This document shows, in pieces, positions 1 through 9,079 of a stretch of DNA of 64,000 bases. Source of the stretch: Tamilnaduibacter salinus (lineage in GTDB: Bacteria > Pseudomonadota > Gammaproteobacteria > Pseudomonadales > Oleiphilaceae); the NCBI RefSeq assembly GCF_003096655.1, contig NZ_QEKQ01000001.1, positions 496,001 to 560,000 of the forward strand, in the 5' to 3' direction. The notes beneath the pieces were generated by a model. That model ran no database searches, was not told where the DNA came from, and saw only the letters and a program-made list of their open reading frames with translations. The stretch's first letter is position 1; each line of letters begins with the position of its first letter. The translations under genes and the position numbers were made by a program.

Positions 1-2
1 AC

Positions 3-935
3 GCGGCCCAGATTCTCAAGCACATGGGGCCCAAGGAGGTTCAGCGGGTTGGCGTTGCGATGTCGAACATGACCGACGTCAGCAAAGGCGAGGTGCAGAG
101 TTCGCTCGATGAGTTCGTGGATGCGGTGGGGACTCAGACCGGACTTGGCGTTGGCAATGACGACTATATCCGTGGCGTTCTGACGCAAGCACTTGGGGAC
201 GATAAGGCATCCAGCCTGATCGACCGGATTATCGTCGGAGGCAACACGACAGGCCTGGATACCCTCAAGTGGATGGAGCCACGTGCCGTGGCTGACATGA
301 TTCGGCATGAGCACCCCCAGATCCAGGCCATCGTCGTGTCCTACCTTGATCCGGACCAATCCGCAGAGATTCTGAATGTGCTGGACGACAAGGTTCGGCT
401 GGATGTTGTCATGCGGGTGGCATCACTGGAAAGTATCCAGCCCCAGGCGTTGCAGGAGCTGAATGACATCCTCGAGAAGCAGTTCTCAGGGGGGGCCGGC
501 ACCCAGACCAGTCGCATCGGGGGCGTCAAGCGCGCTGCCGACATCATGAACTTCATGGATCGTGGCGTGGAGGGCAGTCTGATGGATTCGATCAAGGATC
601 AGAACCCCGATCTGGCCACAACCATCGAGGATCTGATGTTCGTTTTCGACAACCTCAAGGACGTGGATGATCGTGGCATCCAGTCGTTGCTGCGTGAAGT
701 TTCCTCGGACGTGCTGGTGGTGGCTCTGAAAGGCGCGGACGAAGAGGTCAAGGACAAGATTTTCCGCAACATGTCGAAGCGCGCGGGCGAGCTGCTGGCG
801 GACGACCTGGAAGCCAAAGGGCCGGTTAAAGTCAGCGAGGTGGAATCGGCTCAGAAAGACATCATCACCATAGCCCGCCGCATGGCGGAAGCCGGTGAGA
901 TTACTCTGGGTGGCGCTGGCGAAGAAATGATGTGA
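3..935 (+). CDS. fliG: Flagellar motor switch protein FliG (5' end cut by window edge)
   Basis: The frame is already open at the left edge; the first visible codons (AAQILKHMGPKEV) belong to the FliG N-terminal domain, so about 30 residues of a roughly 335-residue protein are missing. FliG is the rotor protein that joins the MS ring (FliF), FliM and the stator. The middle domain carries the EHPQ motif (bases 309-320) used for FliM contact. The C-terminal torque domain is seen around bases 640-800, with the charged segment DDRGIQSLLREV. The ATG at base 24 is an internal methionine, not the true start. The stop overlaps the fliH start as TGATG, so fliG heads the fliGHIJ string. Identification is secure. 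Confidence 0.97.
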   Translation, partial: AAQILKHMGPKEVQRVGVAMSNMTDVSKGEVQSSLDEFVDAVGTQTGLGVGNDDYIRGVLTQALGDDKASSLIDRIIVGGNTTGLDTLKWMEPRAVADMIRHEHPQIQAIVVSYLDPDQSAEILNVLDDKVRLDVVMRVASLESIQPQALQELNDILEKQFSGGAGTQTSRIGGVKRAADIMNFMDRGVEGSLMDSIKDQNPDLATTIEDLMFVFDNLKDVDDRGIQSLLREVSSDVLVVALKGADEEVKDKIFRNMSKRAGELLADDLEAKGPVKVSEVESAQKDIITIARRMAEAGEITLGGAGEEMM

Positions 936-1840
936 TGGGATTCAAACGCGACCGGGATCGTATACCCGCTGATCAACTGACCGCTTACGAGCGCTGGGAG
1001 TTGCCGCTGCTTGATGAGAACGGCAACGAGGTTCCGTATTCGCGCGAGGAAGATCGCAGCGTCAAGCCGCTGACGGCGGCTGACATGGAGGCGATCCGGC
1101 AGGAAGCGCGAGAGGATGGCTTTCGGGAGGGCCGGGAGGCCGGTTATCAGCAAGGGTTTGATGAGGGAAAGCAGGCAGGGCGCGAGGCGGGCCACGCTGA
1201 AGGATTCCAGACGGGGCAGGAGGAAGGTCGCTCTCAGGCACAGGAACAGACCCATCAGGAAGTCAGTGAGCGTCTAACCCGGCTGGAACAGGTGATGGAG
1301 GCGTTGGTCGATCCGATCCGGCGCCATGAGGATGAGGTGGAAACGGCGCTGTTCAACGTGGCGACAGTGCTGGCCCGGGCCGTGGTATTCCGGGAGTTGC
1401 AGATGGATTCGAGCCAGATCCGGGCCGTGGTGCGAGACGCGCTTGAGAGCCTGCCTTCCACTCGCGACAATGTCCGCATCGCCGTACACCCGGACGACGT
1501 CGCCTGGACCCGTGAGGTTGCCGAACGGTTTGAGATGGACAGCCGGGTGATTGAAGACGATCAGATTCTCCCCGGCGGTTGCCGTGTGCAGACCCGCCAC
1601 AGCCTGGTGGATTTCACGATCGAGAAACGCTTCCAGAAAGCCGTCCAGCGAATGCTGGATCAGCAGCTCACCAGTGAGGAGCCCGGGGACGGTGCAGAGC
1701 TGGATGCGATGATGGACGACCTGACGGATTTCCATCGCGACGTCCTGCAACAGGATGACGACACGTCCGGAGCGTCCGACGACGATGCCCCGCCGGCGCC
1801 CGACGCGGAGGAGGGCGATGATGAGCAGCAGCCTGGCTGA
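935..1840 (+). CDS. fliH: Flagellar assembly protein FliH
   Basis: FliH is the peripheral-stalk-like regulator of the export ATPase FliI and links it to the C-ring protein FliN. The protein (about 301 residues) has the family's glycine-spaced helix near residues 65-95 (pattern [13 protein letters not shown] and further GxxxG units), then a FliH C-terminal domain with [10 protein letters not shown] near residue 235. A strongly acidic, disordered tail of about 45 residues follows and is longer than usual. The ATG at 935 overlaps the fliG stop (TGATG); GTG at 932 is the alternative. The 3' end overlaps fliI by about 20 bases, indicating translational coupling. Identification rests on motifs and on the conserved gene order. 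Confidence 0.93.
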   Translation: MGFKRDRDRIPADQLTAYERWELPLLDENGNEVPYSREEDRSVKPLTAADMEAIRQEAREDGFREGREAGYQQGFDEGKQAGREAGHAEGFQTGQEEGRSQAQEQTHQEVSERLTRLEQVMEALVDPIRRHEDEVETALFNVATVLARAVVFRELQMDSSQIRAVVRDALESLPSTRDNVRIAVHPDDVAWTREVAERFEMDSRVIEDDQILPGGCRVQTRHSLVDFTIEKRFQKAVQRMLDQQLTSEEPGDGAELDAMMDDLTDFHRDVLQQDDDTSGASDDDAPPAPDAEEGDDEQQPG

Positions 1841-3167
1841 CCGCCTGAACCGCCTGCCGGAGTCTCTGCCCGATTCGCTCGAACCGGAACTTTCCGGTCG
1901 TCTGACCCGCATGGTTGGCCTCACGCTGGAGTGCGTCGGGTGCCCGATGGTGGTTGGCGACCGGTGCCAGATCGAAACCGAGGGAGAGATCCGGATTGAG
2001 GCTGAAGTGGTGGGCTTCGAGGACGACCGTGTTTACCTGATGCCCTTGACGGCGGTGGATCACCTGCGACCCGGCGCCCGCGTCGTGCCGCTGTCATCCG
2101 CCAGCCGAGTGCCCGTCGGCCCGGAACTGCTCGGGCGTGTGGTCAACGGCTCCGGCGAGCCGCTCGATGGTCGCGGTCCGCTGGGTGCCAGCGCCCAGGC
2201 CGGACTGACTGCAGACATCATCAACCCGCTGAATCGGGCTCCCATCCGTCAGTCCCTTGATACCGGCATCCGTGCCATCAATGCCCTGATGACGGTGGGG
2301 CAGGGCCAGCGTCTCGGCCTGTTTGCCGGCAGTGGTGTGGGTAAGAGTGTGCTATTGGGCATGATGACCCGCTTCACGAACGCGGACATCACCATCGTGG
2401 GGCTCATCGGCGAGCGGGGGCGTGAGGTTCAGGAGTTTATCGAAGACATTCTTGGCGAGGAAGGCCTGGCCCGCTCCGTCGTCGTCGCGGCGCCAGCCGA
2501 CGATTCGCCGCTCATGCGTCTGCGTGCCGCCATGCTCACCACGCGGATCGCCGAGTACTTCCGGGATCAGGGCAAGCGCGTGCTGCTGCTGATGGATTCC
2601 CTGACGCGCTACGCCCAGGCCCAGCGGGAAATCGCGCTGGCCGTAGGGGAGCCGCCCGCCACCAAGGGTTATCCACCGTCCGTTTTTGCCAAGCTGCCGC
2701 AGCTGGTGGAGCGGACCGGCAATGGTCGCCCTGGCGGCGGGTCCATTACGGCGTTCTACACGGTGCTCACTGAGGGCGATGATCAGCAGGATCCGATTGC
2801 TGATGCCGCCCGCGCCATTCTCGATGGCCACTTCGTGCTCTCCCGGGCGCTGGCTGAGGAAGGTCAGTACCCGGCGATTGATGTCGAAGCGTCGGTCAGC
2901 CGGGTCATGCCCCAGGTAACCGATCCCGACCATCTGCGGCGGGCGCAGGCATTCAAGCAGGTGTACTCCCGTTACCAGCAGGCTCGGGACCTGATTAGCG
3001 TGGGCGCTTACGTCAAAGGATCGGACCCGGAGACGGACTACGCGATCGAGCGCATTGAGGCGATGAAGGCCTTCCTGCGCCAGGGGCTGGACACCAGCGC
3101 GCCGCTGGCGGACAGCATTCGCGAGCTGCACGAGGTGCTGCCCGATCGGGGCGGTGATCGCACATGA
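1818..3167 (+). CDS. fliI: Flagellum-specific export ATPase FliI
   Basis: FliI is the hexameric ATPase of the flagellar type III export apparatus at the cytoplasmic side of the basal body. Seen: Walker A GSGVGKS (bases 2329-2349), Walker B region [14 protein letters not shown], and the FliI/YscN signature [13 protein letters not shown]. Starting at ATG 1818 (or the adjacent ATG 1821) gives about 449 residues, the normal family length. The open frame reaches upstream to 1755, but that part is arginine-rich sequence from the overlapping fliH frame and is unlikely to be translated. The stop overlaps the fliJ ATG (ATGA). Confidence 0.97.
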   Translation: MMSSSLADRLNRLPESLPDSLEPELSGRLTRMVGLTLECVGCPMVVGDRCQIETEGEIRIEAEVVGFEDDRVYLMPLTAVDHLRPGARVVPLSSASRVPVGPELLGRVVNGSGEPLDGRGPLGASAQAGLTADIINPLNRAPIRQSLDTGIRAINALMTVGQGQRLGLFAGSGVGKSVLLGMMTRFTNADITIVGLIGERGREVQEFIEDILGEEGLARSVVVAAPADDSPLMRLRAAMLTTRIAEYFRDQGKRVLLLMDSLTRYAQAQREIALAVGEPPATKGYPPSVFAKLPQLVERTGNGRPGGGSITAFYTVLTEGDDQQDPIADAARAILDGHFVLSRALAEEGQYPAIDVEASVSRVMPQVTDPDHLRRAQAFKQVYSRYQQARDLISVGAYVKGSDPETDYAIERIEAMKAFLRQGLDTSAPLADSIRELHEVLPDRGGDRT

Positions 3168-3613
3168 CACCCCGATCGGAACGCCTCCAGGTCGTGCTCA
3201 ACCTCGAAAAGCGTCGTGAGGACCGGGCGCTGGAGGTGCTCGGTCGGGCACGTCAGAATCTCGACGGTCAGCAGCGACAACTTGACGAACTGCGCCATTA
3301 CCTGAGCGATTACCAGCAACAGGTCCGCCAGAGCCAGCAGGGCGCCGTCTCTGTGGCCCGGCTCCAGGGCTGGCAGGCCTTTATCGGTCAGCTCGAGACG
3401 GCCATCGCCGGCCAGCAGCAGTCGGTGGACGAAGCCACCCGCCAGTTCGAAAAAGCGCGTGATCAGTGGCGTCAGGCCTATGAACGCCGCAAGGGCATGG
3501 CCCGTCACATCGAAGCCTGTCGGGCCGAGGAGGCGCGGGCGGACGATCTGCGCGAGCAGAAGCAGGCCGATGAGGCCGCCAGTCGCTTACACGCCAGACG
3601 CCGCCTGAGCTGA
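3164..3613 (+). CDS. fliJ: Flagellar export chaperone FliJ
   Basis: FliJ is a coiled-coil protein that sits in the FliI ring and helps escort substrates and chaperones to the export gate. The 149-residue product is almost entirely predicted helix, rich in Q, R, E and A, with no hydrophobic segment. That fits the family, which has poor sequence conservation but constant size and position. The ATG overlaps the fliI stop by four bases. The assignment rests mainly on length, coiled-coil composition and position after fliI. Confidence 0.88.
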   Translation: MTPRSERLQVVLNLEKRREDRALEVLGRARQNLDGQQRQLDELRHYLSDYQQQVRQSQQGAVSVARLQGWQAFIGQLETAIAGQQQSVDEATRQFEKARDQWRQAYERRKGMARHIEACRAEEARADDLREQKQADEAASRLHARRRLS

Positions 3614-3619
3614 GGGCAT

Positions 3620-3634
3620 TGGCCACCGGTTTGC
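3620..3634 (+). promoter_or_regulatory. Putative sigma-54 promoter upstream of hsbA
   Basis: The site reads TGGCCACCGGTTTGC: the GG at 3621-3622 and the GC at 3633-3634 are exactly 10 bases apart. The -24 block TGGCCAC and -12 block TTTGC match the TGGCACG/TTGCA consensus well. It lies just after the fliJ stop and 83 bases before the hsbA ATG, so transcription would start near 3646. This suggests the hsb genes can be transcribed separately from fliGHIJ. Motif match only. Confidence 0.6.
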
Positions 3635-3716
3635 GCGACCGGAGTCGGTATGGCGCGGGTCTTTAGGCTATCCTTTCCCGTATCCCGACGAATTCAGTTG
3701 GCACGGAGATCGATTC

Positions 3717-4022
3717 ATGGCCATCCAGACACAGCTCAGCGATGACGGACAGACACTGACCATCCGTATCGACGGGCGGTTTGATTTCAGCACCCACCAG
3801 AGCTTTCGGGATGCCTATGAGAAGGGGGATCAGGATGTTCGCGAGTATGTGATTGATATGTCCGGCACCCGTTACCTGGACAGTTCCGCCCTGGGTATGC
3901 TGCTTCTGCTCCGGGACTATGCGGGAGGGGAGGACAGCCGCGTGCGGATCCGCAACTGCAACAGCGACGTTAAGCGGATCCTTACCATCTCCAACTTCGA
4001 GCAGCTCTTTACCATCGAGTGA
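3717..4022 (+). CDS. hsbA: STAS-domain anti-sigma factor antagonist, HsbA-like
   Basis: A 101-residue single STAS domain. The signature DMSGTRYLDSSALGMLLLL contains the phosphorylatable serine (Ser56 of DSSALG). STAS antagonists are phosphorylated by HPK-like kinase domains and dephosphorylated by PP2C domains, and they switch partners accordingly. In Pseudomonas aeruginosa HsbA works with HsbR and HptB and binds the anti-sigma factor FlgM when unphosphorylated, linking the pathway to flagellar gene expression. The two following genes encode exactly those partners, which is the main support for the name. No FlgM gene is in this window, so the target here is inferred. Confidence 0.85.
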   Translation: MAIQTQLSDDGQTLTIRIDGRFDFSTHQSFRDAYEKGDQDVREYVIDMSGTRYLDSSALGMLLLLRDYAGGEDSRVRIRNCNSDVKRILTISNFEQLFTIE

Positions 4023-4024
4023 CC

Positions 4025-5800
4025 ATGGCCGAGCACGATGCGGGACCCGATCCGGTGAGGCAGAACCCGACGACGACGCGTCTGCGGATACTAGTGGCCG
4101 AGGATAACGACACCGATCGAATGATCCTCCAGAAGCTGGTCCGGCGTCTGGGCCATGACGTCATCACCGCCCGGGATGGTATGGAGGCGGTTGAGCGCTA
4201 TCAGGCCGAGCGGCCTGAGATGGTGTTGCTGGACGTGTTGATGCCGGCGCTGGACGGCAATGAGGCGGCCCGTCAGATCAAGAAACTGGCCGGGGAAACG
4301 CTGGTGCCGGTCATTTTTCTGACGTCTCTGAGTGACCCCGAGGAACTGGCCCGCTGCCTGGCTTCCGGCGGAGATGATTTTCTGTCCAAGCCCTATAACC
4401 GGGTCATCATCGAGGCCAAGATCCGCGCTTTCGAGCGCATGCGGCAGATGCATCAGACGCTGACGGTCCAGCGTGACCTGATCCGTGCGCGGAACGAGCA
4501 GCTGATCTCCGAACAGCAGGTCGCACGTCGGGTCTTTGACAATGTGGCTCATCGGGGCTGTCTCGGTGCGCGCAGCATCCGCTATCACTGCTCACCATTG
4601 TCTGTGTTCAACGGCGATATCCTCTTCGCCTGTCCCCGCCCGGCCGGAGGCGTCAATCTGCTGATCGGTGACTTTACCGGTCATGGCCTGCCTGCTGCGA
4701 TCGGTGCCATGCCGGTGGCGGAGATTTTCTATGGGATGACCGGCAAGGGCTTCAGCGCCGGGGATATCCTGAGGGAAATCAACCAGAAACTGACGGCCAT
4801 CCTGACCACGGACCTGTTCTGTTGTGCGGCTTTTGTGGAGGCGGAATCCTGGCCCGGGCGTGTCCGGATCTGGAACGGCGGGTTGCCGGATGGGTATCTG
4901 ATTCGCCGGGATGGCCGCCGTATGACCCTGCCATCCGAACACCTGCCGCTGGGCGTGGTCAGTCCCGAGCGTTTCTGCGCGGACATGACCGCTTACGACG
5001 CGAAAGAGGGGGACACCGTCGTCTTTGCCACCGATGGGGTCATGGAGGCGTCGACTGCCCAGGGCGAGGCGTTTGGGGAGCAGAGGTTGATGGCGGCGCT
5101 GGATGACACGACTGATGACACGGCGCCGTTTGACCGGGTCATTGAGGCGCTCAGGGCGTTCATGGGCGGGCGTGAGTGGGCCGATGACCTGACCATCGTC
5201 AGTCTCGACCTGATGCGCCCGGACGACACCATTGACTATGCGCCGCTCGCTGCGAGCTCCGGGCTTCCCGGCCCCCCCGAGTGGGATTGCCAGTACACGC
5301 TGACCGGGGAGTCTCTTCGCCAGTTCAATCCCCTGCCGCTACTGCTGCACATCTGCCTGGAAGTGCCAGGTCTCCAGGCGCACAGTGGTGACATCTACAT
5401 CATTCTGTCGGAGCTGTACACGAACGCTCTTGAGCATGGCATCCTGACACTGCCGTCGGATTGGAAGCGCTCGGCGTCTGGCTTTGGACAGTACTACGCG
5501 GAACGGGAAAAGCGCCTGCGGACGCTCAGTGGCGGCGAGATCGCGTTTCGCCTGCATCATCGGCGTCTGGGCGCCGGTGGCGAGCTGGTGATTGAGTGTC
5601 AGGATTCCGGCGATGGGTTTGCGGCGCCGGCGGAGCTGTCTCTGGATCAGACCGAGTACGCGGGCCGTGGACTGGCCCTCATACACCGCCTCTGCCAGCG
5701 TCTTGAACATATTGGCAAGGGGAACCATGTGGCGGCGATCTACCGCTGGCCCCCGGATCAGGGAGCGCAACATGACCGAAACACCGCATCTGGACACTGA
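4025..5800 (+). CDS. hsbR: Response regulator with PP2C phosphatase and HATPase kinase domains, HsbR-like
   Basis: A three-domain regulator of about 591 residues. An N-terminal receiver (about 22-145) carries the phospho-acceptor aspartate in MVLLDVLMPALDG and the lysine in FLSKPY. A PP2C/SpoIIE-type serine phosphatase (about 185-400) contains LIGDFTGHGLPAAIGAMP, and an HPK-like ATPase/anti-sigma kinase domain (about 440-590) contains ILSELYTNALEHGIL and QDSGDGF. In the Pseudomonas model HptB phosphorylates the receiver and this selects phosphatase or kinase action on HsbA. A GTG at 4019 overlapping the hsbA stop is an equally possible start. The 3' end overlaps hptB by 29 bases. Domain assignment is secure; the pathway is inferred by homology. 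Confidence 0.87.
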   Translation: MAEHDAGPDPVRQNPTTTRLRILVAEDNDTDRMILQKLVRRLGHDVITARDGMEAVERYQAERPEMVLLDVLMPALDGNEAARQIKKLAGETLVPVIFLTSLSDPEELARCLASGGDDFLSKPYNRVIIEAKIRAFERMRQMHQTLTVQRDLIRARNEQLISEQQVARRVFDNVAHRGCLGARSIRYHCSPLSVFNGDILFACPRPAGGVNLLIGDFTGHGLPAAIGAMPVAEIFYGMTGKGFSAGDILREINQKLTAILTTDLFCCAAFVEAESWPGRVRIWNGGLPDGYLIRRDGRRMTLPSEHLPLGVVSPERFCADMTAYDAKEGDTVVFATDGVMEASTAQGEAFGEQRLMAALDDTTDDTAPFDRVIEALRAFMGGREWADDLTIVSLDLMRPDDTIDYAPLAASSGLPGPPEWDCQYTLTGESLRQFNPLPLLLHICLEVPGLQAHSGDIYIILSELYTNALEHGILTLPSDWKRSASGFGQYYAEREKRLRTLSGGEIAFRLHHRRLGAGGELVIECQDSGDGFAAPAELSLDQTEYAGRGLALIHRLCQRLEHIGKGNHVAAIYRWPPDQGAQHDRNTASGH

Positions 5801-6119
5801 GGCTCTGGCGGAGCTGCAGGAGGTGATGGAAGACGAGTTCGATGTTCTCATACAGACCTTTCTGTCCGACTCCGAAGGCCGCATCCAGGCCCTCTGGCAG
5901 GCCCTGGAGAGTTCGGATGAAGAGAGCTTCCGTAAATCGGCCCATAGCTTCAAAGGCAGTTGCATCAATATCGGTGCCCCGCGTCTCGGTGAACATTGTT
6001 TTTATGCCGAGCAGGCTGCCCGGGCAGGGCGTCTGCAGGACGCCGGGGACAGCCTTAGGGCGATTGAGTCCGAATTTGAAGCGGTGACCGACGCTCTCAA
6101 CGAGCTGCTTCAGCGCTGA
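5772..6119 (+). CDS. hptB: Histidine phosphotransfer protein, HptB-like
   Basis: A 115-residue Hpt domain with the phosphorylation site in SAHSFKGSC (His58), a helix-rich fold and no other domain. It would carry phosphoryl groups from one or more hybrid sensor kinases, none encoded in this window, to the HsbR receiver. The frame is open upstream to 5592, but ATG 5772 gives the normal single-domain size and begins right at the Hpt helix. It lies inside the hsbR 3' end in another frame, so translation is probably coupled. Confidence 0.88.
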   Translation: MTETPHLDTEALAELQEVMEDEFDVLIQTFLSDSEGRIQALWQALESSDEESFRKSAHSFKGSCINIGAPRLGEHCFYAEQAARAGRLQDAGDSLRAIESEFEAVTDALNELLQR

Positions 6120-6132
6120 CCCGCCTTTTTTC

Positions 6133-6147
6133 TGGCACCGATCTTGC
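6133..6147 (+). promoter_or_regulatory. Putative sigma-54 promoter upstream of fliK
   Basis: TGGCACCGATCTTGC: the -24 GG (6134-6135) and -12 GC (6146-6147) are 10 bases apart. TGGCAC is a perfect -24 core and TTGC a perfect -12 core. The site lies 50 bases before the fliK ATG and just after hptB. It would start a fliK-first transcript from about 6159. This is one of the two best matches to the sigma-54 consensus in the window. Confidence 0.75.
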
Positions 6148-6196
6148 CTCAGTCACAGGGAACGGTTCGTGAACCCCATTGCGGCAAGAGGTTGCC

Positions 6197-7396
6197 ATGC
6201 CCAACATTCTACCGACCGTGGCCAATGCCACGCCCTCAAAGGAATCCACCGGCCCGGCGCCGCGCTCAGAAGGCGGACCCGAGGACAGCCAGGATCGCTT
6301 CAGTGATGTGTCCCGGCGCGAGCAGGCGCAGATGAATAAGACGGGTGAACGACAGTCGGCGGATCGAGACTCGAGTGGCAGGCAGGAAGCTGCCGGCGAC
6401 GATGACCGGGAAAGCAAATCCGATCAGCGCACCGATCGAGCCGGAGGCCGGCTCGAGAAGGCGGGCGAGGCCGTATTAACAAAGGGAGAAAGCGGCAAAC
6501 CGGCGCTAACGGCCAAGGAGTTGGAGCAACTCCTGGACCAGGCCGAATCCGGTGATATGCCGTTTTCATTCGTCAGTCTGGGGGGCAGCCTGACGACGAG
6601 TCCGGACAAGGCGGGCTCGCTGGACCTGACTATTCAGGGGGTGTCTTTGGGGAGTGCCCAGGGCCAAGGCCTTACAGGCGGACAGGGCCAGGATGGGACC
6701 CTGCGCCTGATGCAGGTCATGGGGTTTTCCCGCGATGGCACGGGCAGCACGGGAATGGAGCGGTTGGCGTCACTGTTCAGTGGGGTGAGCGGCGGCAGTG
6801 AGTCGGCCAAGGCACTGGATTTCTCCGCCGAGCTGTCCTCTCGGCTGCCGGGGCAGATGGAGCTGTCTGGCATGAATCGCAGTCAGTCGTTGGCAGGCCA
6901 GAGTCGTATGGCCGAAGGCATGGCGCCCCTGAAGAACTATGCCACCAGTGTTGAGCTGCCGGTCCAGCATGCCGAGTGGGGGGAAAAGGTGGCGGGCAAG
7001 CTGGCCTGGCTGACGTCTCAGCGGATGTCGGCCGCCGAGATCCACGTCGTACCGCCGGATATGGGGCCGATTGATGTCCGTGTTCAGGTTCAGAATGACC
7101 AGGCTAACGTCACCGTCCACGCAACGAACACCGCCGTTCGGGATCAATTGGAACTCAATAGTCATCGGTTGCGCGACATGCTGCAGGAAAACGGCCTGAA
7201 TCTGGACAAGTTCGAGGTCTCAGCCGATGCGTCGGGAGAGCAAGCGAATGCAGGCCCCGGTGATGACAGTCCTGGCGGCGGACCGTCGGCCGACGGTCTC
7301 TCGGGACCGGATGGTGAGGCCATTGTTGAGGGCGGTGTGACAGGCGGTAGTGAGCTGGATATTGCATGGCGTGGCCAGGTCGATCTGTACGCCTGA
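6197..7396 (+). CDS. fliK: Flagellar hook-length control protein FliK
   Basis: FliK is the secreted molecular ruler that measures the hook and triggers the FlhB specificity switch. The 399-residue protein has a long low-complexity N-terminal half rich in G, S, D and Q. A FliK C-terminal domain spans about residues 250-350, with LTSQRMSAAEIHVVPPDMG and LRDMLQENGLNLDKFEVS. A polar tail follows. ATG 6197 follows an AGAGG-type ribosome binding site; the frame extends back to TTG 6179, which lacks one. It stands alone behind a sigma-54 type promoter and 119 bases ahead of fliL. Confidence 0.93.
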   Translation: MPNILPTVANATPSKESTGPAPRSEGGPEDSQDRFSDVSRREQAQMNKTGERQSADRDSSGRQEAAGDDDRESKSDQRTDRAGGRLEKAGEAVLTKGESGKPALTAKELEQLLDQAESGDMPFSFVSLGGSLTTSPDKAGSLDLTIQGVSLGSAQGQGLTGGQGQDGTLRLMQVMGFSRDGTGSTGMERLASLFSGVSGGSESAKALDFSAELSSRLPGQMELSGMNRSQSLAGQSRMAEGMAPLKNYATSVELPVQHAEWGEKVAGKLAWLTSQRMSAAEIHVVPPDMGPIDVRVQVQNDQANVTVHATNTAVRDQLELNSHRLRDMLQENGLNLDKFEVSADASGEQANAGPGDDSPGGGPSADGLSGPDGEAIVEGGVTGGSELDIAWRGQVDLYA

Positions 7397-7515
7397 TGAA
7401 CGGCCCCGGTTTCAGTGGTTTATGTCTGACCGGTCAGGCGCTAAACTGCCGTCGTAAAGGCATTCCACCTTCCTGCCTGAGGGCAGGGAGTCATCTATGA
7501 CGGGGCGCTCAATCA

Positions 7516-8025
7516 ATGGCAGAGAACAACGGGGAACAAGCTGCAGAGGGCGGCAAGAAAAAGGGCAAGCTGAAGCTGATCATCGGCTTGGTGGTGTTGC
7601 TGGCGCTGGCGATCGGACTCTCGGTGATGGGCACACTGTGGTTTCTCGGTGGCAGCAGCGATAGTGGTTCGGAGGCGGAAAATGGCGAATCACAGGAGCC
7701 CGCCCATCAGCCGAGTCACTATTCGTCGCTTGAAGAGCCGTTTATCGTATCCCTCTCCAGTGGTCAGGGGCAGCGTTACATGCAGGTGTTCGTGGCCCTG
7801 CAGAGTCGCGATCAGTCCGCGCTGGATGCCGCTAAAACCCACCAGCCGGTTATCCGGAGTCGGCTGCGGACGCTGTTCGCCAACCAGGCGTTTGACGCCA
7901 TGCAGACCCCGGATGGGGTGAGCCAGTTGTTGACTGAGTCGACCGCGGCCGTGAACGAGGTGCTGAAGCAGGAGGGCGCACCCGCGATTGATCGGGTGTT
8001 GTTCACCAATTTTGTTGTTCAGTAG
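7516..8025 (+). CDS. fliL: Flagellar basal-body protein FliL
   Basis: FliL is a single-span inner-membrane protein with a periplasmic stomatin-like domain that surrounds the stator. Seen in 169 residues: a lysine-rich cytoplasmic stub, one membrane segment at about residues 22-44 (IIGLVVLLALAIGLSVMG), a polar linker, then the FliL domain with YMQVFVALQSRD and the C-terminal VLFTNFVVQ typical of the family. It opens the fliLMNOPQR-flhB run. No convincing sigma-54 or sigma-28 promoter was found in the 119-base gap before it. Confidence 0.93.
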   Translation: MAENNGEQAAEGGKKKGKLKLIIGLVVLLALAIGLSVMGTLWFLGGSSDSGSEAENGESQEPAHQPSHYSSLEEPFIVSLSSGQGQRYMQVFVALQSRDQSALDAAKTHQPVIRSRLRTLFANQAFDAMQTPDGVSQLLTESTAAVNEVLKQEGAPAIDRVLFTNFVVQ

Positions 8026-8077
8026 GCAGGTGACGGCCACGGGACGTTACCCACCACTATGAGCCAGGAACTGAGGT

Positions 8078-9079
8078 ATGCAGGACTTACTGTCACAGGA
8101 CGAAATTGATGCCCTCCTGCATGGCGTTGACGATGGCGATGTAGAGACCGAGGACGACGAAGGCAGCGAAGAGGGTGTCAAGTCGTACGATCTATCGAGT
8201 CAGGACCGGATTGTCCGCGGTCGCATGCCGACGCTCGAGATGATCAACGAGCGATTTGCGCGCTACACCCGTATCAGTTTGTTCAACCTCCTGCGTCGCA
8301 CCGCAGATGTCTCCACCGGTGGCATCCAGATCATGAAGTTCGGCGAGTACATCCATACCCTGTTCGTGCCGACGAGTCTCAACCTGGTAAAAATGCGGCC
8401 GCTTCGCGGGACGGGGCTGTTCGTGCTGGACGCCAAGCTGGTTTTCAAGCTGGTCGACAACTTCTTCGGAGGCGAAGGCCGTCACGCCAAGATCGAGGGG
8501 AGGGAGTTCACGCCGACCGAAACCCGCATTGTCCAGAAGATGCTGGAAATGGTGTTCCAGGACATGAGAGAGGCCTGGAACGCCGTGCTCAAGGTCGATT
8601 TCGAGTATATGAGCTCGGAAGTGAATCCCGCCATGGCGAACATCGTCAGCCCCAGCGAGGTTGTCGTCGTCAGTACCTTTCATATCGAAGTGGATGGTGG
8701 GGGCGGGGAGCTGCATCTGGCACTCCCCTACAGCATGATCGAGCCGATCCGGGACATTCTCGACGCCGGTGTTCAGAGTGATATCGATGAGGTGGATGAG
8801 CGCTGGGTCCACGCCCTCCAGGAAGACATCAAGGAAGTCAGTGTGCCGGTCAATGCCACCGTCTGTCACCGGACAATGTCGCTGCGGGACATTGCAGATT
8901 TTCAGGCGGGGGATGTGATTCCTGTGGAGTTGCCGGATGAGATGACGGTAACCGCAAATGGCGTCCCCATCTACTATGCCAACATGGGGACTCGCGACGG
9001 CAACCTGGCATTGCGCATTACAGGCAAGTACGAGAAGCCCCAGGTCAAGAAACAACTGAAGGTGAACAAAGATGGCTGA
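8078..9079 (+). CDS. fliM: Flagellar motor switch protein FliM
   Basis: FliM forms the middle of the C-ring and binds phosphorylated CheY. In 333 residues the N-terminal CheY-binding peptide LLSQDEIDALL is present. It is followed by an acidic linker, the CheC-like middle domain (about 45-230, with GGIQIMKFGEYIHTL), and a FliN-like C-terminal SpoA domain ending in ITGKYEKPQVKKQLKV. The length matches the family. The last codons overlap the fliN start by 8 bases. Confidence 0.97.
   Translation: MQDLLSQDEIDALLHGVDDGDVETEDDEGSEEGVKSYDLSSQDRIVRGRMPTLEMINERFARYTRISLFNLLRRTADVSTGGIQIMKFGEYIHTLFVPTSLNLVKMRPLRGTGLFVLDAKLVFKLVDNFFGGEGRHAKIEGREFTPTETRIVQKMLEMVFQDMREAWNAVLKVDFEYMSSEVNPAMANIVSPSEVVVVSTFHIEVDGGGGELHLALPYSMIEPIRDILDAGVQSDIDEVDERWVHALQEDIKEVSVPVNATVCHRTMSLRDIADFQAGDVIPVELPDEMTVTANGVPIYYANMGTRDGNLALRITGKYEKPQVKKQLKVNKDG

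Noticed and set aside
1755-1817. Longer N-terminus for FliI
   Set aside because: The added residues are Arg/Thr/Pro-rich frame-shadow of the fliH tail and are absent from the family.
3699-3715. TTGGCACGG next to the hsbA start as a -24 element
   Set aside because: The -12 position lacks GC and the site would place the transcript start inside the gene; the site at 3620-3634 fits better.
7397-7515. Promoter or terminator between fliK and fliL
   Set aside because: No pair of elements at correct spacing and no stable hairpin with a T-run were found.
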